Shown here in pieces: positions 1 to 7,614 of a stretch of 17,365 nt of DNA. How positions within the stretch are numbered: position 1 is the stretch's first letter; every line of letters starts with the position of its first letter. The DNA is from Candidatus Schekmanbacteria bacterium (GTDB lineage Bacteria; CSSED10-310; JACPHN01): assembly GCA_016188575.1 (NCBI GenBank), contig JACPHN010000176.1, positions 1-17,365 on the forward strand, written 5' to 3'. The notes under the pieces are model-generated. The model made no database searches. It was not told the origin of the DNA and worked only from the letters and a program-made list of their open reading frames with translations. Position numbers and translations under genes: made by a program.

Positions 1-97
1 CGACATTCAGGTTGGACTTGTACTCAAGATCGAAGCGCATGAGCTAAAATATACCATGATCGCCCATCTAATGCAAGAGAGAGAAGAGCCGCTTCCT

Positions 98-118
98 CCC
101 CAGGGCTAAAGCCCGGGG
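98..118. repeat. Short palindromic hairpin (GGGCT-AA-AGCCC core)
   Basis: A near-perfect hairpin: CCCC, a bulged A, GGGCT, a two-base AA turn, AGCCC, GGGG. The core GGGCTAAAGCCC (103-114) is a complete palindrome apart from its turn. Palindromes of this sort are common dispersed intergenic repeats in high-GC genomes. No T-tract follows, so it is not called a terminator. Confidence 0.55.
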
Positions 119-137
119 CAACCGCGGCGAGACTTCG

Positions 138-584
138 GTGTCTTCCGGAGGCAGAGCGAATTCCGCGACCGCTGTCGGTCGACCTCGATTTGACGACTAT
201 CGACCTGGACACTACGGCAACGACGAGAGTGCAACCGCCGTCGAAAGCGCCGTCGCCACGCTGTCCATCGACAGCGGCTACACGCGCCGGCTCGACGTGC
301 ACGCGGCGTTGGCGCCTGGCCGCGGCATGCTTGCCGTGGATTGCTACGCCATCATCGGCGAGCGAGCCATGCCCGTCGCGGTATGGCCGGCGCCCGTGGT
401 GTCGCTGAATGATCCGAACGGCAACCTGAGCAGGCTGCCGGGATCTGTCGCCTCGTGCGACTTCGATCCCTCGTTTGACTCCTACCCGAAGCGGCTGGCG
501 CTCACCAACGCCGCAACCGCTACCGTGGGGATCGACCGCGTCGTGGAGACCGTGGACTGGAGCGGCGGAGTGGGGCAGCGCTGA
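138..584 (+). CDS. Unrecognised hypothetical protein (possible fragment)
   Basis: An open frame of 148 codons beginning with GTG, with no convincing ribosome site. I do not recognise the product. The C-terminal half reads more like protein than the N-terminal half, with alternating hydrophobic stretches such as ALAPGRGMLAVDCYAIIGER and ATATVGIDRVVETVDW. That could be a beta-rich fragment of a larger exported protein whose 5' end is lost. The opposite strand is also open over this whole stretch, as often happens in high-GC DNA, so the call is weak. It lies between a palindromic repeat and a ruined transposase locus. Confidence 0.22.
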   Translation: MSSGGRANSATAVGRPRFDDYRPGHYGNDESATAVESAVATLSIDSGYTRRLDVHAALAPGRGMLAVDCYAIIGERAMPVAVWPAPVVSLNDPNGNLSRLPGSVASCDFDPSFDSYPKRLALTNAATATVGIDRVVETVDWSGGVGQR

Positions 585-756
585 GGCGTAACCCTGAGTC
601 CACCGCCCCGCTCCATTCCCACAAGCGCCCGGATAAGGAGTGGCGGCGCGCAATGACCCTCCTCCGCTCACGCGGGGGAGGCCGCGAGAGGAGAACAACG
701 GCGAGCCCGCCGCTGTCCGCCCCCCGCCCCGACCCTCCCCCGCAAGCGGCTGAGCC
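585..756. other. Intergenic stretch with GC-rich short palindromes
   Basis: No convincing gene is seen. A short hairpin (CCTCC-N-GGGGAGG type, about 658-684) and further C-rich runs (about 718-740) look like degenerate copies of dispersed intergenic repeats next to the end of the transposase remnant. Confidence 0.3.
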
Positions 757-1014
757 TCAGGTATAGGTGAGGCGGGTGGCCGGTCCGTCTCGTGCTGGGG
801 GACCAAAGAGAAGGTAACACTCGGCGATGTCAGCGAGCCGCACCAGGCCTCGCCACAGTGTAATCATGCCGGGTTCACCGTCACGTTTGCGCGCCAGGAA
901 GCCCCCCAGGCGAGCAATCATGCGGACAGCATCGCGCCGCGAGAGCGGTTCGCCGACGGGCGGTTTTCGCGTCACCTTCCACACCAGCGCTCGGTGCTCG
1001 TGGTCTTCGAGCAA

Positions 1015-1178
1015 GGACCCGTAACGAAATAACTGTGTCAAGCACCGAGGCCGAGCGAGAAGGCCGCTGGCGAGGAACGACGACGAAGCGTATCAATGGA
1101 GCGATACGGCGAGGCGGAGAGACGAAGCCGGCGGCCTTCGCAGCCGGCAGAATGCAACAGCTATTGCGTTACGGGTCC
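1015..1178. mobile_element. 164-bp MITE-like element with 22-bp terminal inverted repeats
   Basis: The ends at 1015-1036 and 1157-1178 are inverted repeats matching at 20 of 22 positions, with outer sequence GGACCCGTAACG. The element sits inside the IS4 transposase remnant, and deleting exactly 164 nt restores the transposase frame. The interior holds smaller dyads (CGTATC/GATACG near 1089-1110 and GCCGGC/GCCGGC near 1128-1147) and no gene. An obvious target-site duplication is not seen. It is probably a non-autonomous element moved by a transposase encoded elsewhere. Confidence 0.7.
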
Positions 1179-1334
1179 CACGATCGTGCAGGGCAGCTTG
1201 GGGGTTTCACGGCCGGGCTTCATCAGGTGCAGGATGCGCCCGGCCACCACCATGTCGATGGCGAGCGCCGTCTCCAGGCGAGCGGCGGTCTCCAGTTGCC
1301 GGTCCTGGATTCGACACCCGCTCTTGAGCACCCG

Positions 1335-1403
1335 ACCAATACGGATGCCGGCCTTCAGGCCGGCGACATGTTAGGGCGGGGTTTCGGATCGGCTGACGAA
1401 GGG
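1335..1403. repeat. 69-nt in-frame palindromic insertion in the IS4 remnant
   Basis: Relative to the expected IS4 protein sequence there are 69 extra bases between the codons for FH and RVLKSGC. They contain a 7-bp perfect hairpin, GCCGGCC-TTCA-GGCCGGC (1347-1364), of the REP type. The length is a multiple of three, but the insert carries an in-frame stop (minus-strand TAA at 1371-1373). The exact boundaries are inferred from protein similarity recalled from the family, not from a second copy. Confidence 0.5.
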
Positions 1404-1567
1404 ATGAAAAAGCTCGATTCCCCACCTCTGGGTATACCCGCGCACCGCCGCAATGGCCTCCGCGAAGGTCGAGACGGTAACCGTGGTCAACAGCATCCAC
1501 TCCACGGGCTCCCGAACCTCCGCGGGCCAGGTGACGTGCGTCTTCGACCGCCGGCGCCGGGTGCTTC

Positions 1568-1849
1568 GTATCCGGCCGAATGACCCAGCTCGATCCAGCT
1601 TGGCGCACGATAGCACGTGCCGACATGGGTTGTGCAGTCAATGAAGGTCTCGATCAACACCGGCGAGTATCCGTAGCGCTCTTGCCAGTCACCGGGCAGA
1701 CGCCGCGGCGTCTTGGCCAGGAGATGGGAGGCCAGATTGGGAACGTGAGCTCCGCGAGCGATGGCGAACCGACTGTTGCAAACCACCTTGCGGATATTGG
1801 CTCGCCCCGCCGGCGCCGACCACTCGATCCACTGGTCGCGGATCGGCAT
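1568..1849 (-). pseudogene. DUF4338 (DruA-family) protein fragment
   Basis: A minus-strand frame reads IRDQWIEWSAPAGRANIRK, then NSRFAIARGAHVPNLASHLL, then DWQERYGYSPVLIETFID and GTCYRAPSWIELGHSAGY. This order (IGWS, N-RFLI, VP-LASH, YG-PVL-ETFVD, GTCYRA-NW--LG-T-G) is the hallmark of DUF4338, the domain of the Druantia protein DruA and of many IS-associated proteins. The first half of the family (roughly 150-200 residues) is missing. The C-terminal end runs by a single frameshift at about 1545-1568 into the IS4 remnant. That suggests either a fused DUF4338/IS4 protein or a deletion that joined two neighbours. It is not a working defence gene here. Confidence 0.7.
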
Positions 1850-1903
1850 GGACTGACCAACGCAAGCGGGGGGAGGTGAGCAGTTACCATCGGGTGTAAG
1901 GTA

Positions 1904-2216
1904 TGCCGGTTCGTCGCGACTACTGTGGTGCGAGCTCATTTACTGAGGGTTCATGTTTCAGTCGCACCGGAGGTCCCGCCGTGATACGCAACCAAGCAGC
2001 TCCGACCGCGCCCCGCAACGCCGTCCTGGCGATGCTCTTGCTCGTGGAGGCGGAGTCGTCGGTCGCGCCTGACGGTGCCAGAATCGTCGCTGGCAAGGCT
2101 GAGGTCAAGGACGGTACTGAATGGGTTGAGGTGAGGCTCAGCACAAAGGCGTGGAGTCCGGGCGATCCGGCAGGGCGCTATTCGAGGCACCCTGGCGACT
2201 CCAGGGGAGCCAGGCG
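1904..2216. other. No recognised gene between the IS remnant and the lipase operon
   Basis: A plus-strand frame is open from 1903 to 2229 and includes a stretch AVLAMLLLVEAESS with some protein character. No family is recognised, the opposite strand is equally open, and no ribosome site supports it. The last 15-20 bases hold the Shine-Dalgarno-like AGGGGAG that serves the lipase gene. A promoter for the downstream operon presumably lies here, but I cannot point to one. Confidence 0.3.
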
Positions 2217-3104
2217 ATGGAACCTCTAACTGACGTGGCGGGGATGCCGGCCCCGGTGGCGCTCGTCCTTTCGGGCGGCGCCAGCCTCGGGGCTCTGCAG
2301 GTTGGGCAGTTGCGCGCGCTTGCGGAGGCTGGGCTGGCGCCGGACTTGATCGTCGGGACTTCCGTCGGCGCTATCAATGGCCTGTTCATGGCGCAGGGGT
2401 TTACCCGTGACCGGGTCGAGGCGCTCGCATCGGTATGGTGCGCCCTGCGAAAGCAGGACGTCTTTGGCGCGCTGGGGCTCAGCAGCGCCCTGCGTCTGGC
2501 CCGGGGCGGGCAGACTCTGGCCACGTCCGCGCGGCTCGAGCATCTGCTCCGCCGCGAGCTCCCTGCGAGCCAGGCCGAGCTCACGGTGCACGCCCACGTG
2601 GTCGCCGTCGACTACTTGACCGGCGAGGCCGTTCTCCTCGGGGATGGCAATCCGCGGCGCAACGCTCTCGCCAGTGCCGCCATCCCCAACGTCTTCCCGG
2701 CCGTGGACATCAACGGCCGGCTCCTGGTCGATGGCGGTATCTCCGCCAATGTTCCCGTGTTGCCCGCGGCGCGGCTCGGAGCGCGGACGATCATCGTGCT
2801 CGACACCGGCTATCCCTGCGCTCTTGCCAGACCGCCCGCGGGAATCGTGGCCGGGATCCTTCATACCATGACTCTCACTCTCCGCAGCCAGGTGCACAGC
2901 GCGTTGCCGGCGCTCGCCAGAGACCATTTCGTCGTTTACCTGCCCGCGCCGTGTCCATTGTCCACGGGGCTCCACGATTTCTCCCGGACCCCAGAGCTCA
3001 TCAGCACCGGTTACGAGCTCGCCCGCGCCTTTCTGCGGAACCTCGAGGTGCGCGGCCCGGGAGTCCATGGTCATCCACACTTTCACCAGGAGACCGAAGC
3101 ATGA
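2217..3104 (+). CDS. Patatin-like phospholipase family protein
   Basis: This is a 295-residue single-domain patatin, the bacterial lipid acyl hydrolase family with a Ser-Asp dyad. The oxyanion-hole motif GGASLG is at residues 20-25, the nucleophile elbow GTSVG at 47-51 (Ser49), and the catalytic Asp in VDGG at 171-174 (Asp172). No signal peptide is visible, so a cytosolic or membrane-associated enzyme is expected. The ATG at 2217 is chosen because AGGGGAG lies about eight bases upstream; the same frame is open further upstream without such a site. Its stop codon overlaps the next start (ATGA at 3101-3104), so it is translationally coupled to the NrtS-like gene and then to arsS. The natural substrate cannot be read from the sequence. 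In this context a role in remodelling membrane lipids, perhaps arsenolipids, is only a guess. Confidence 0.9.
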   Translation: MEPLTDVAGMPAPVALVLSGGASLGALQVGQLRALAEAGLAPDLIVGTSVGAINGLFMAQGFTRDRVEALASVWCALRKQDVFGALGLSSALRLARGGQTLATSARLEHLLRRELPASQAELTVHAHVVAVDYLTGEAVLLGDGNPRRNALASAAIPNVFPAVDINGRLLVDGGISANVPVLPAARLGARTIIVLDTGYPCALARPPAGIVAGILHTMTLTLRSQVHSALPALARDHFVVYLPAPCPLSTGLHDFSRTPELISTGYELARAFLRNLEVRGPGVHGHPHFHQETEA

Positions 3105-3456
3105 TGTCTGGCCACGACCGACTCCCCGTAACCACCGCCCCAACCCTCTCCCCAAACTCTGCCGAGCCCAGGGAGGGCGGCGGCATTCCGCCCATTGCGG
3201 ACCTTTGCCGCGTGGTAACGCGGCGGATGATTCTTCGCAGCGTGCTTACCGCGGTAGCCGTCGGCGGGCTGCTCTTCGCCATCAACTCGGGAGCAGCGGT
3301 CGCCAGGGAAGGCATGACGAGCGGCCTGGCAACCAAGCTGCTGTTGACCATGTTGATCCCATTCCTGGTGTCACTCTCATCCGCGGCCATCACCCGCCAC
3401 GAGATGATCACGCAAACGGCGGCCGCCGGCGCCTGCGCCGAGCGGAGGGTCCGGCG

Positions 3457-3460
<4 letters not shown>
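3101..3460 (+). CDS. nrtS: NrtS-like small membrane protein (putative nitrate/nitrite transporter)
   Basis: The product is 119 residues long, with a polar N-terminal 40 residues and two hydrophobic segments at about 44-62 and 79-97. The pattern ILRSVLTAVAVGGLLFAIN, then a short linker with a second helix LLLTMLIPFLVSLSSA, matches NrtS. NrtS is a family of very small two-helix proteins linked to nitrate/nitrite uptake in cyanobacteria and now annotated widely. The N-terminal extension is longer than in most relatives. It overlaps the patatin stop (ATGA) and the arsS start (ATGA at 3457-3460), so the three genes are clearly one operon. An actual nitrate role is doubtful in this arsenic-related setting; it may move another oxyanion. 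Family assignment comes from motif recall. Confidence 0.65.
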
Positions 3461-4470
<1,010 letters not shown>

Positions 4471-4471
4471 T

Positions 4472-4489
4472 TGGCACCAGGAATCGAAC
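4472..4489 (-). other. 18-nt match to a tRNA 3' end (possible attachment-site core)
   Basis: Just after the arsS stop, the minus strand reads GTTCGATTCCTGGTGCCA, which looks like a T-loop, half the T-stem and an acceptor end with CCA. The bases before it do not pair as a T-stem and no other tRNA arms are present, so this is not a tRNA gene. Such fragments often mark the attachment site left by tyrosine integrases, but no integrase is in the window. It may be chance. Confidence 0.25.
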
Positions 4490-4536
4490 GGTAGACGCTT
4501 GGAGGGCGGGCCGCGAGACGACCAAAGGGGTGAATC

Positions 4537-5676
4537 ATGACTCTTGAAGCACTGCTCATCACGGCTGCCGTCGCCGCGCTGGCGTACGCGAACGGCGCGA
4601 ATGACGTCTCGAAGGGCATCGCGACGCTCGTGGGCAGCGGTGTCGCCAGCTACCGGCATGCCATGCTCTGGGGGGCAGTGTGGACCGGCGTGGGCGGCTG
4701 GCTGGGGGCGATCTTCGCAAAAGGCATGCTGACCACTTTCGGCGCTGGACTCCGCGGCCCCGGCGTGGCGCCGACACTTGCCGGGTCGCTGGCGGCGCTT
4801 GTAGGTGCGACCGGCTGGGTGTTGGTAGCGACGCGCACCGGCCTCCCCGTATCCACGACCCACGCGATCGTGGGCTCGCTCGGCGGCGTCGCAGTCCTGG
4901 CGTACGGCGCGGGTGGGATGCAATGGAGCACGTTCGGCGGCAAGATTCTGCTCCCGCTGTTGATGAGCCCGCTTCTCGCGCTCGCCTTCACCGGCCTTGC
5001 CCTACGGGCGGGGGGGCCCCGAACCAGTGGTAGCAACGCGGCCGCCGACTGCCTGTGCGCTGAGGTAGCCGGGGTGGCCGTCGCCGAGGCGGGAGCTCCT
5101 GGCGTCGCGGCTGCTGTCCTGCTCCCCGGAGCTCCGGAGCTGCGGGTCGCTCGCGGATCGGTCGGGAGCTGTGCGACCGAGCACCCGCAGGCGCTGCGCC
5201 TGACCCTTGGTCATGCGCACTGGGCAACAAGCGGCGCGACAAGCCTGGCACGCGGCATGAACGACGCCCCAAAGATTGTCGCGTTGGCGCTCGCAGCTTC
5301 CGCTTTGGGCGCGGGAGTCACGGCGTCGACGGCCCTGCTGTTCGCGCTCGTTACCGCCGGAATGGTCGCTGGTAGCGTGCTCGCCGGTCGGCGCGTGACC
5401 CGTGTCCTCGCCGAGCGCGTGACGCCGATGGACAATCGCGAGGGTTTCGCGGCAAACCTCGTGACGGCCGCGCTGGTCATCACGGGTGCCGTGCATGGGC
5501 TCCCGATGTCGACCACGCACGTCGCGGCCGGAGGCATCTTTGGCGCCGGAGCCGCGCGCGGGACGCTCGACACCCGGACACTCCGGGACATCGTCCTGGC
5601 CTGGGTGGTGACGTTGCCCGCCGCGGGGCTGCTGGGCGCGGCGAGCTACGCGATCGCAAGCATCTTTTCCAGTTGA
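4537..5676 (+). CDS. pit: PiT-family inorganic phosphate (anion) permease
   Basis: This 379-residue polytopic membrane protein shows the PiT internal duplication. The signatures GANDVSKG (20-27) and GMNDAPK (240-246) each begin a repeat, and the matching GLPVSTTHAIVG (102-113) and a later GLPMSTTHVAAGG close them. A hydrophilic, Cys- and Ala-rich loop (about 161-230) separates the halves, as in other bacterial members. PiT carriers take up metal-phosphate with protons and also admit arsenate. A Shine-Dalgarno-like AAAGGGG lies seven bases before the ATG. The gene follows arsS by 66 bp on the same strand, so it may be co-transcribed. That would fit phosphate or arsenate supply to the arsenic pathway, though this is inference from position. 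Confidence 0.9.
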   Translation: MTLEALLITAAVAALAYANGANDVSKGIATLVGSGVASYRHAMLWGAVWTGVGGWLGAIFAKGMLTTFGAGLRGPGVAPTLAGSLAALVGATGWVLVATRTGLPVSTTHAIVGSLGGVAVLAYGAGGMQWSTFGGKILLPLLMSPLLALAFTGLALRAGGPRTSGSNAAADCLCAEVAGVAVAEAGAPGVAAAVLLPGAPELRVARGSVGSCATEHPQALRLTLGHAHWATSGATSLARGMNDAPKIVALALAASALGAGVTASTALLFALVTAGMVAGSVLAGRRVTRVLAERVTPMDNREGFAANLVTAALVITGAVHGLPMSTTHVAAGGIFGAGAARGTLDTRTLRDIVLAWVVTLPAAGLLGAASYAIASIFSS

Positions 5677-6034
5677 TTCGCCCCCACGACGCCTGATGCA
5701 CATTGTCACCTGCCCGCGGGCGCTGCGGCGCGACAGTGATAGTATCGTCTGCCGGCGCGGAATCCCGGATTGTGCCGGGGGTGACGGAAACAACGTGCAT
5801 CGCGCGTACGGTGGTAGAGGTAATCACCTCCGCGAGGCGCGGCTCGCTCACGGCAGCGTGACGAAGTCACTGATCAGCGCTGATACCTGCATGACCTGCC
5901 CAGTCTGCGTCCTGGTCAGGCCGCGTTCCTTCAGGGTGGGCATCACGAGGCCGACCGACGCCCGCGATGATGGAGTGACAGACGGCGCCGCGGATGCCAT
6001 ACTACAAGAACCGTACTCAAGACTTCGAGAGACG
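5677..6034. other. Intergenic stretch, possible decayed coding remnant
   Basis: These 358 bases between the permease and the KamA-like gene hold no gene I can support. The minus strand has protein-like words (MPTLKERGLTRTQ, QVMQVSALISDFVT, then a stop and SEPRLAEVITST) that may be the remains of an older gene. I do not recognise the family. The plus frame is open into the KamA-like gene, but the peptide upstream of 6035 does not resemble that family. Confidence 0.3.
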
Positions 6035-7441
6035 ATGGCTCCAAGCCCGACCATTCAGCCCAAGACGTATACAGTCTACACGCGCCGCAACTTCGAGCGG
6101 CTACCCGCGCTCCGGCGGCTCTCACCCGGCGAGCTGCTCTCCATGAAGGCAGTCTCCGCGGTTCTCCCGTTTCGAGTCAATAACTACGTCGTCGATGAGC
6201 TCATTCGCTGGAACCGAGTGCCTGATGACCCGATCTATCGCTTGACCTTCCCGCACCGTGAAATGCTCGCCCCGGACGCGATCGCGCGGCTGGAGAGCAT
6301 GATCAGCTCGGGGACATCCGAAGCCGCGCTGCACGCCTGCGCGCGCGAGATACAGGCGCAGCTCAATCCTCACCCAGCGGGTCAGATGGAGCTCAACGTG
6401 CCGTTCGTGGACGGCAAGCCGTTGCTCGGAATGCAGCACAAGTATCGAGAGACGGTCTTGTTCTTCCCGAGCGACGGTCAGACGTGCCACGCCTATTGCA
6501 CCTACTGTTTCCGCTGGCCGCAGTTCGTGGGCATCGACCACCTCAGGTTCGCGAGCCGCCAGGCGGAGTCGCTGGCCGCCTACGTCGGCGCGCACCCGGA
6601 GGTCAATGGCGTGCTGATTACCGGCGGCGATCCGTTGATCATGAAGACCGCGGTGCTGCGCAAATATGTCGAACCGCTCCTCGCGTCGCACCTGGAGCAC
6701 CTCGTCAGCATCCGCATCGGGACGAAGGCGCCGGCCTACTGGCCATACCGGTTTCTCACCGATCCGGACGCCGATGACCTGATTCGCCTTTTCGAGCAGG
6801 TGCGGGGAGCCGGCCGCCATCTGGCAATTATGGCGCACTATTCCCATCCGCGTGAGCTCGAGACCCCGGCTGCTCAGGCCGCGCTCCGCCGTATCCTGAC
6901 GACGGGTGCCGTCGTTCGCTGTCAGGCGCCACTCGTTCGGCGGGTCAACGACGACCCGCAGGTGTGGGCAGACCTCTGGCGCCTCGAGGAGCAGCTCGGA
7001 GCGGTTCCGTACTACATGTTCGTCGAGCGTGACACGGGGCCAAAGGGCTATTTCGAGGTGCCGCTCGCGCGGGCTTGTGACATCTTTCGTACGGCATCTC
7101 GCCGCGTGAGCGGCCTGGCCCGAACCGTTCGCGGACCGTCCATGTCGGCGACGCCAGGAAAGGTCGAGGTCGTGGGTAGGGCGAACGCCGGAGGCGAGGA
7201 CGTTTTTGTCTTGCGATTCATTCAAGGACGGAACCCCGATTGGGTGGGGCGTCCATTCTTTGCAGCATGGGACGAGCATGCCACCTGGCTCGACCAGCTT
7301 CGGCCGGCCTTCGGCGAGACGGAGTTTTTCTGGGAGCCGGAAATGCGGGAAATCCGCGAGGCGCACCAGGCTCCGGCATGGGGGCTGCGCGTGCCGAAGC
7401 GCCGGAAGCTCGTGCTTTTCGGCCACGTCGAGTGGGAGTAG
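6035..7441 (+). CDS. KamA-family radical SAM protein (lysine 2,3-aminomutase-like)
   Basis: This 468-residue protein has the radical SAM motif CHAYCTYCF (Cys151, Cys155, Cys158), then LITGGDPL (194-201) and IRIGTKAP (227-233), as in lysine 2,3-aminomutase relatives. The N-terminal block LPFRVNNYVVDELI and DDPIYRLTFP is shared with a distinct long KamA-like clade. True lysine aminomutases bind PLP through a Lys in PGGGGK and hold the substrate with Asp residues just before it. Here the equivalent stretch reads GPSMSATPGKVEV (Lys376), so the PLP lysine may remain but the glycine run and the substrate Asp pair are not evident. A different substrate, or no mutase activity, is likely. The ATG at 6035 is chosen because similarity begins there; the ribosome site is weak (GAGAG). 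An aminotransferase pseudogene follows beyond an inserted IS, so the two may once have formed one operon. Confidence 0.85.
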   Translation: MAPSPTIQPKTYTVYTRRNFERLPALRRLSPGELLSMKAVSAVLPFRVNNYVVDELIRWNRVPDDPIYRLTFPHREMLAPDAIARLESMISSGTSEAALHACAREIQAQLNPHPAGQMELNVPFVDGKPLLGMQHKYRETVLFFPSDGQTCHAYCTYCFRWPQFVGIDHLRFASRQAESLAAYVGAHPEVNGVLITGGDPLIMKTAVLRKYVEPLLASHLEHLVSIRIGTKAPAYWPYRFLTDPDADDLIRLFEQVRGAGRHLAIMAHYSHPRELETPAAQAALRRILTTGAVVRCQAPLVRRVNDDPQVWADLWRLEEQLGAVPYYMFVERDTGPKGYFEVPLARACDIFRTASRRVSGLARTVRGPSMSATPGKVEVVGRANAGGEDVFVLRFIQGRNPDWVGRPFFAAWDEHATWLDQLRPAFGETEFFWEPEMREIREAHQAPAWGLRVPKRRKLVLFGHVEWE

Positions 7442-7487
7442 CCGCGGCTGGCGCCAGCGCACATCTACCGGACGGGCGTGCAGTGCT

Positions 7488-7516
7488 CCATCCATAGCGC
7501 GCTAGCGCTTGGGTGG
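7488..7516 (+). repeat. Left-end hairpin of the IS605-type element
   Basis: A stem of seven pairs (CCATCCA with TGGGTGG, one G-T pair), a bulged T, five more pairs (AGCGC/GCGCT) and a GCTA loop. It matches the right-end hairpin in its outer strand but has compensating changes in the inner stem. Y1 transposases recognise end hairpins of this kind. It also lies 47 bp after the KamA-like stop and could double as a weak terminator, with a T7 tract 15 bases downstream. Confidence 0.65.
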
Positions 7517-7614
7517 TGGTGAAGCACGCCTCTTTTTTTCTCTTTCTTCGTCTTGGCCTTGATGTTCAATGTCTTGGTCTTGCATTGACATGAGCGTGAT
7601 GCTAGAGTGATCGT

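Larger units (their letters stand above)
757..1541 (-). pseudogene. IS4-family (Tn5-like) transposase C-terminal part, interrupted
   Basis: Read on the minus strand, the pieces join into the C-terminal half of an IS4-family DDE transposase. The order is EPVEWMLLTT, then an RWGIELFH motif corresponding to Tn5's Y-2-R-3-E region with its catalytic Glu, then RVLKSGCRIQDRQL, ALAIDMVV, KLPCTIV, and finally the family tail RMIARLGGFLARK with DGEPG and LWRGL. The N-terminal catalytic Asp region is absent. Two inserted segments break the frame: 69 nt at 1335-1403, just after the FH of the active-site helix, and 164 nt at 1015-1178. Taking out exactly those lengths gives one continuous reading frame (FH|RVLKSGC and CTIV|LLEDHEHRALVW). 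Further upstream the frame shifts once into a DUF4338 fragment. The gene is dead in its present form. Confidence 0.85.

Noticed and set aside
24-806. A long minus-strand open frame (260 codons) across the first 800 bases
   Set aside because: Its product is low-complexity, rich in Arg, Gly, Ala and His, with no family resemblance. It looks like a by-product of high GC content opposite other sequence.
1568-1849. A Druantia defence system
   Set aside because: Only a fragment of the DruA-type domain is present, beside a transposase remnant, and no other Druantia gene is in the window.
2226-3155. A 309-codon minus-strand frame opposite the patatin gene
   Set aside because: The plus strand encodes a clear patatin with all catalytic motifs; the opposite product has no recognisable motif.
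6122-7495. A 457-codon minus-strand frame opposite the KamA-like gene
   Set aside because: It is the antisense shadow of a well-conserved radical SAM gene, and its protein has no family features.
7550-7591. Two 21-nt similar units as a CRISPR-like array
   Set aside because: Only two units, 14 of 21 matching, with no spacers between them. They are a simple local duplication within the IS left end.
7585-7613. TTGACA before tnpB as a promoter
   Set aside because: No acceptable -10 box lies 16-19 bases downstream; only weak alternatives exist.
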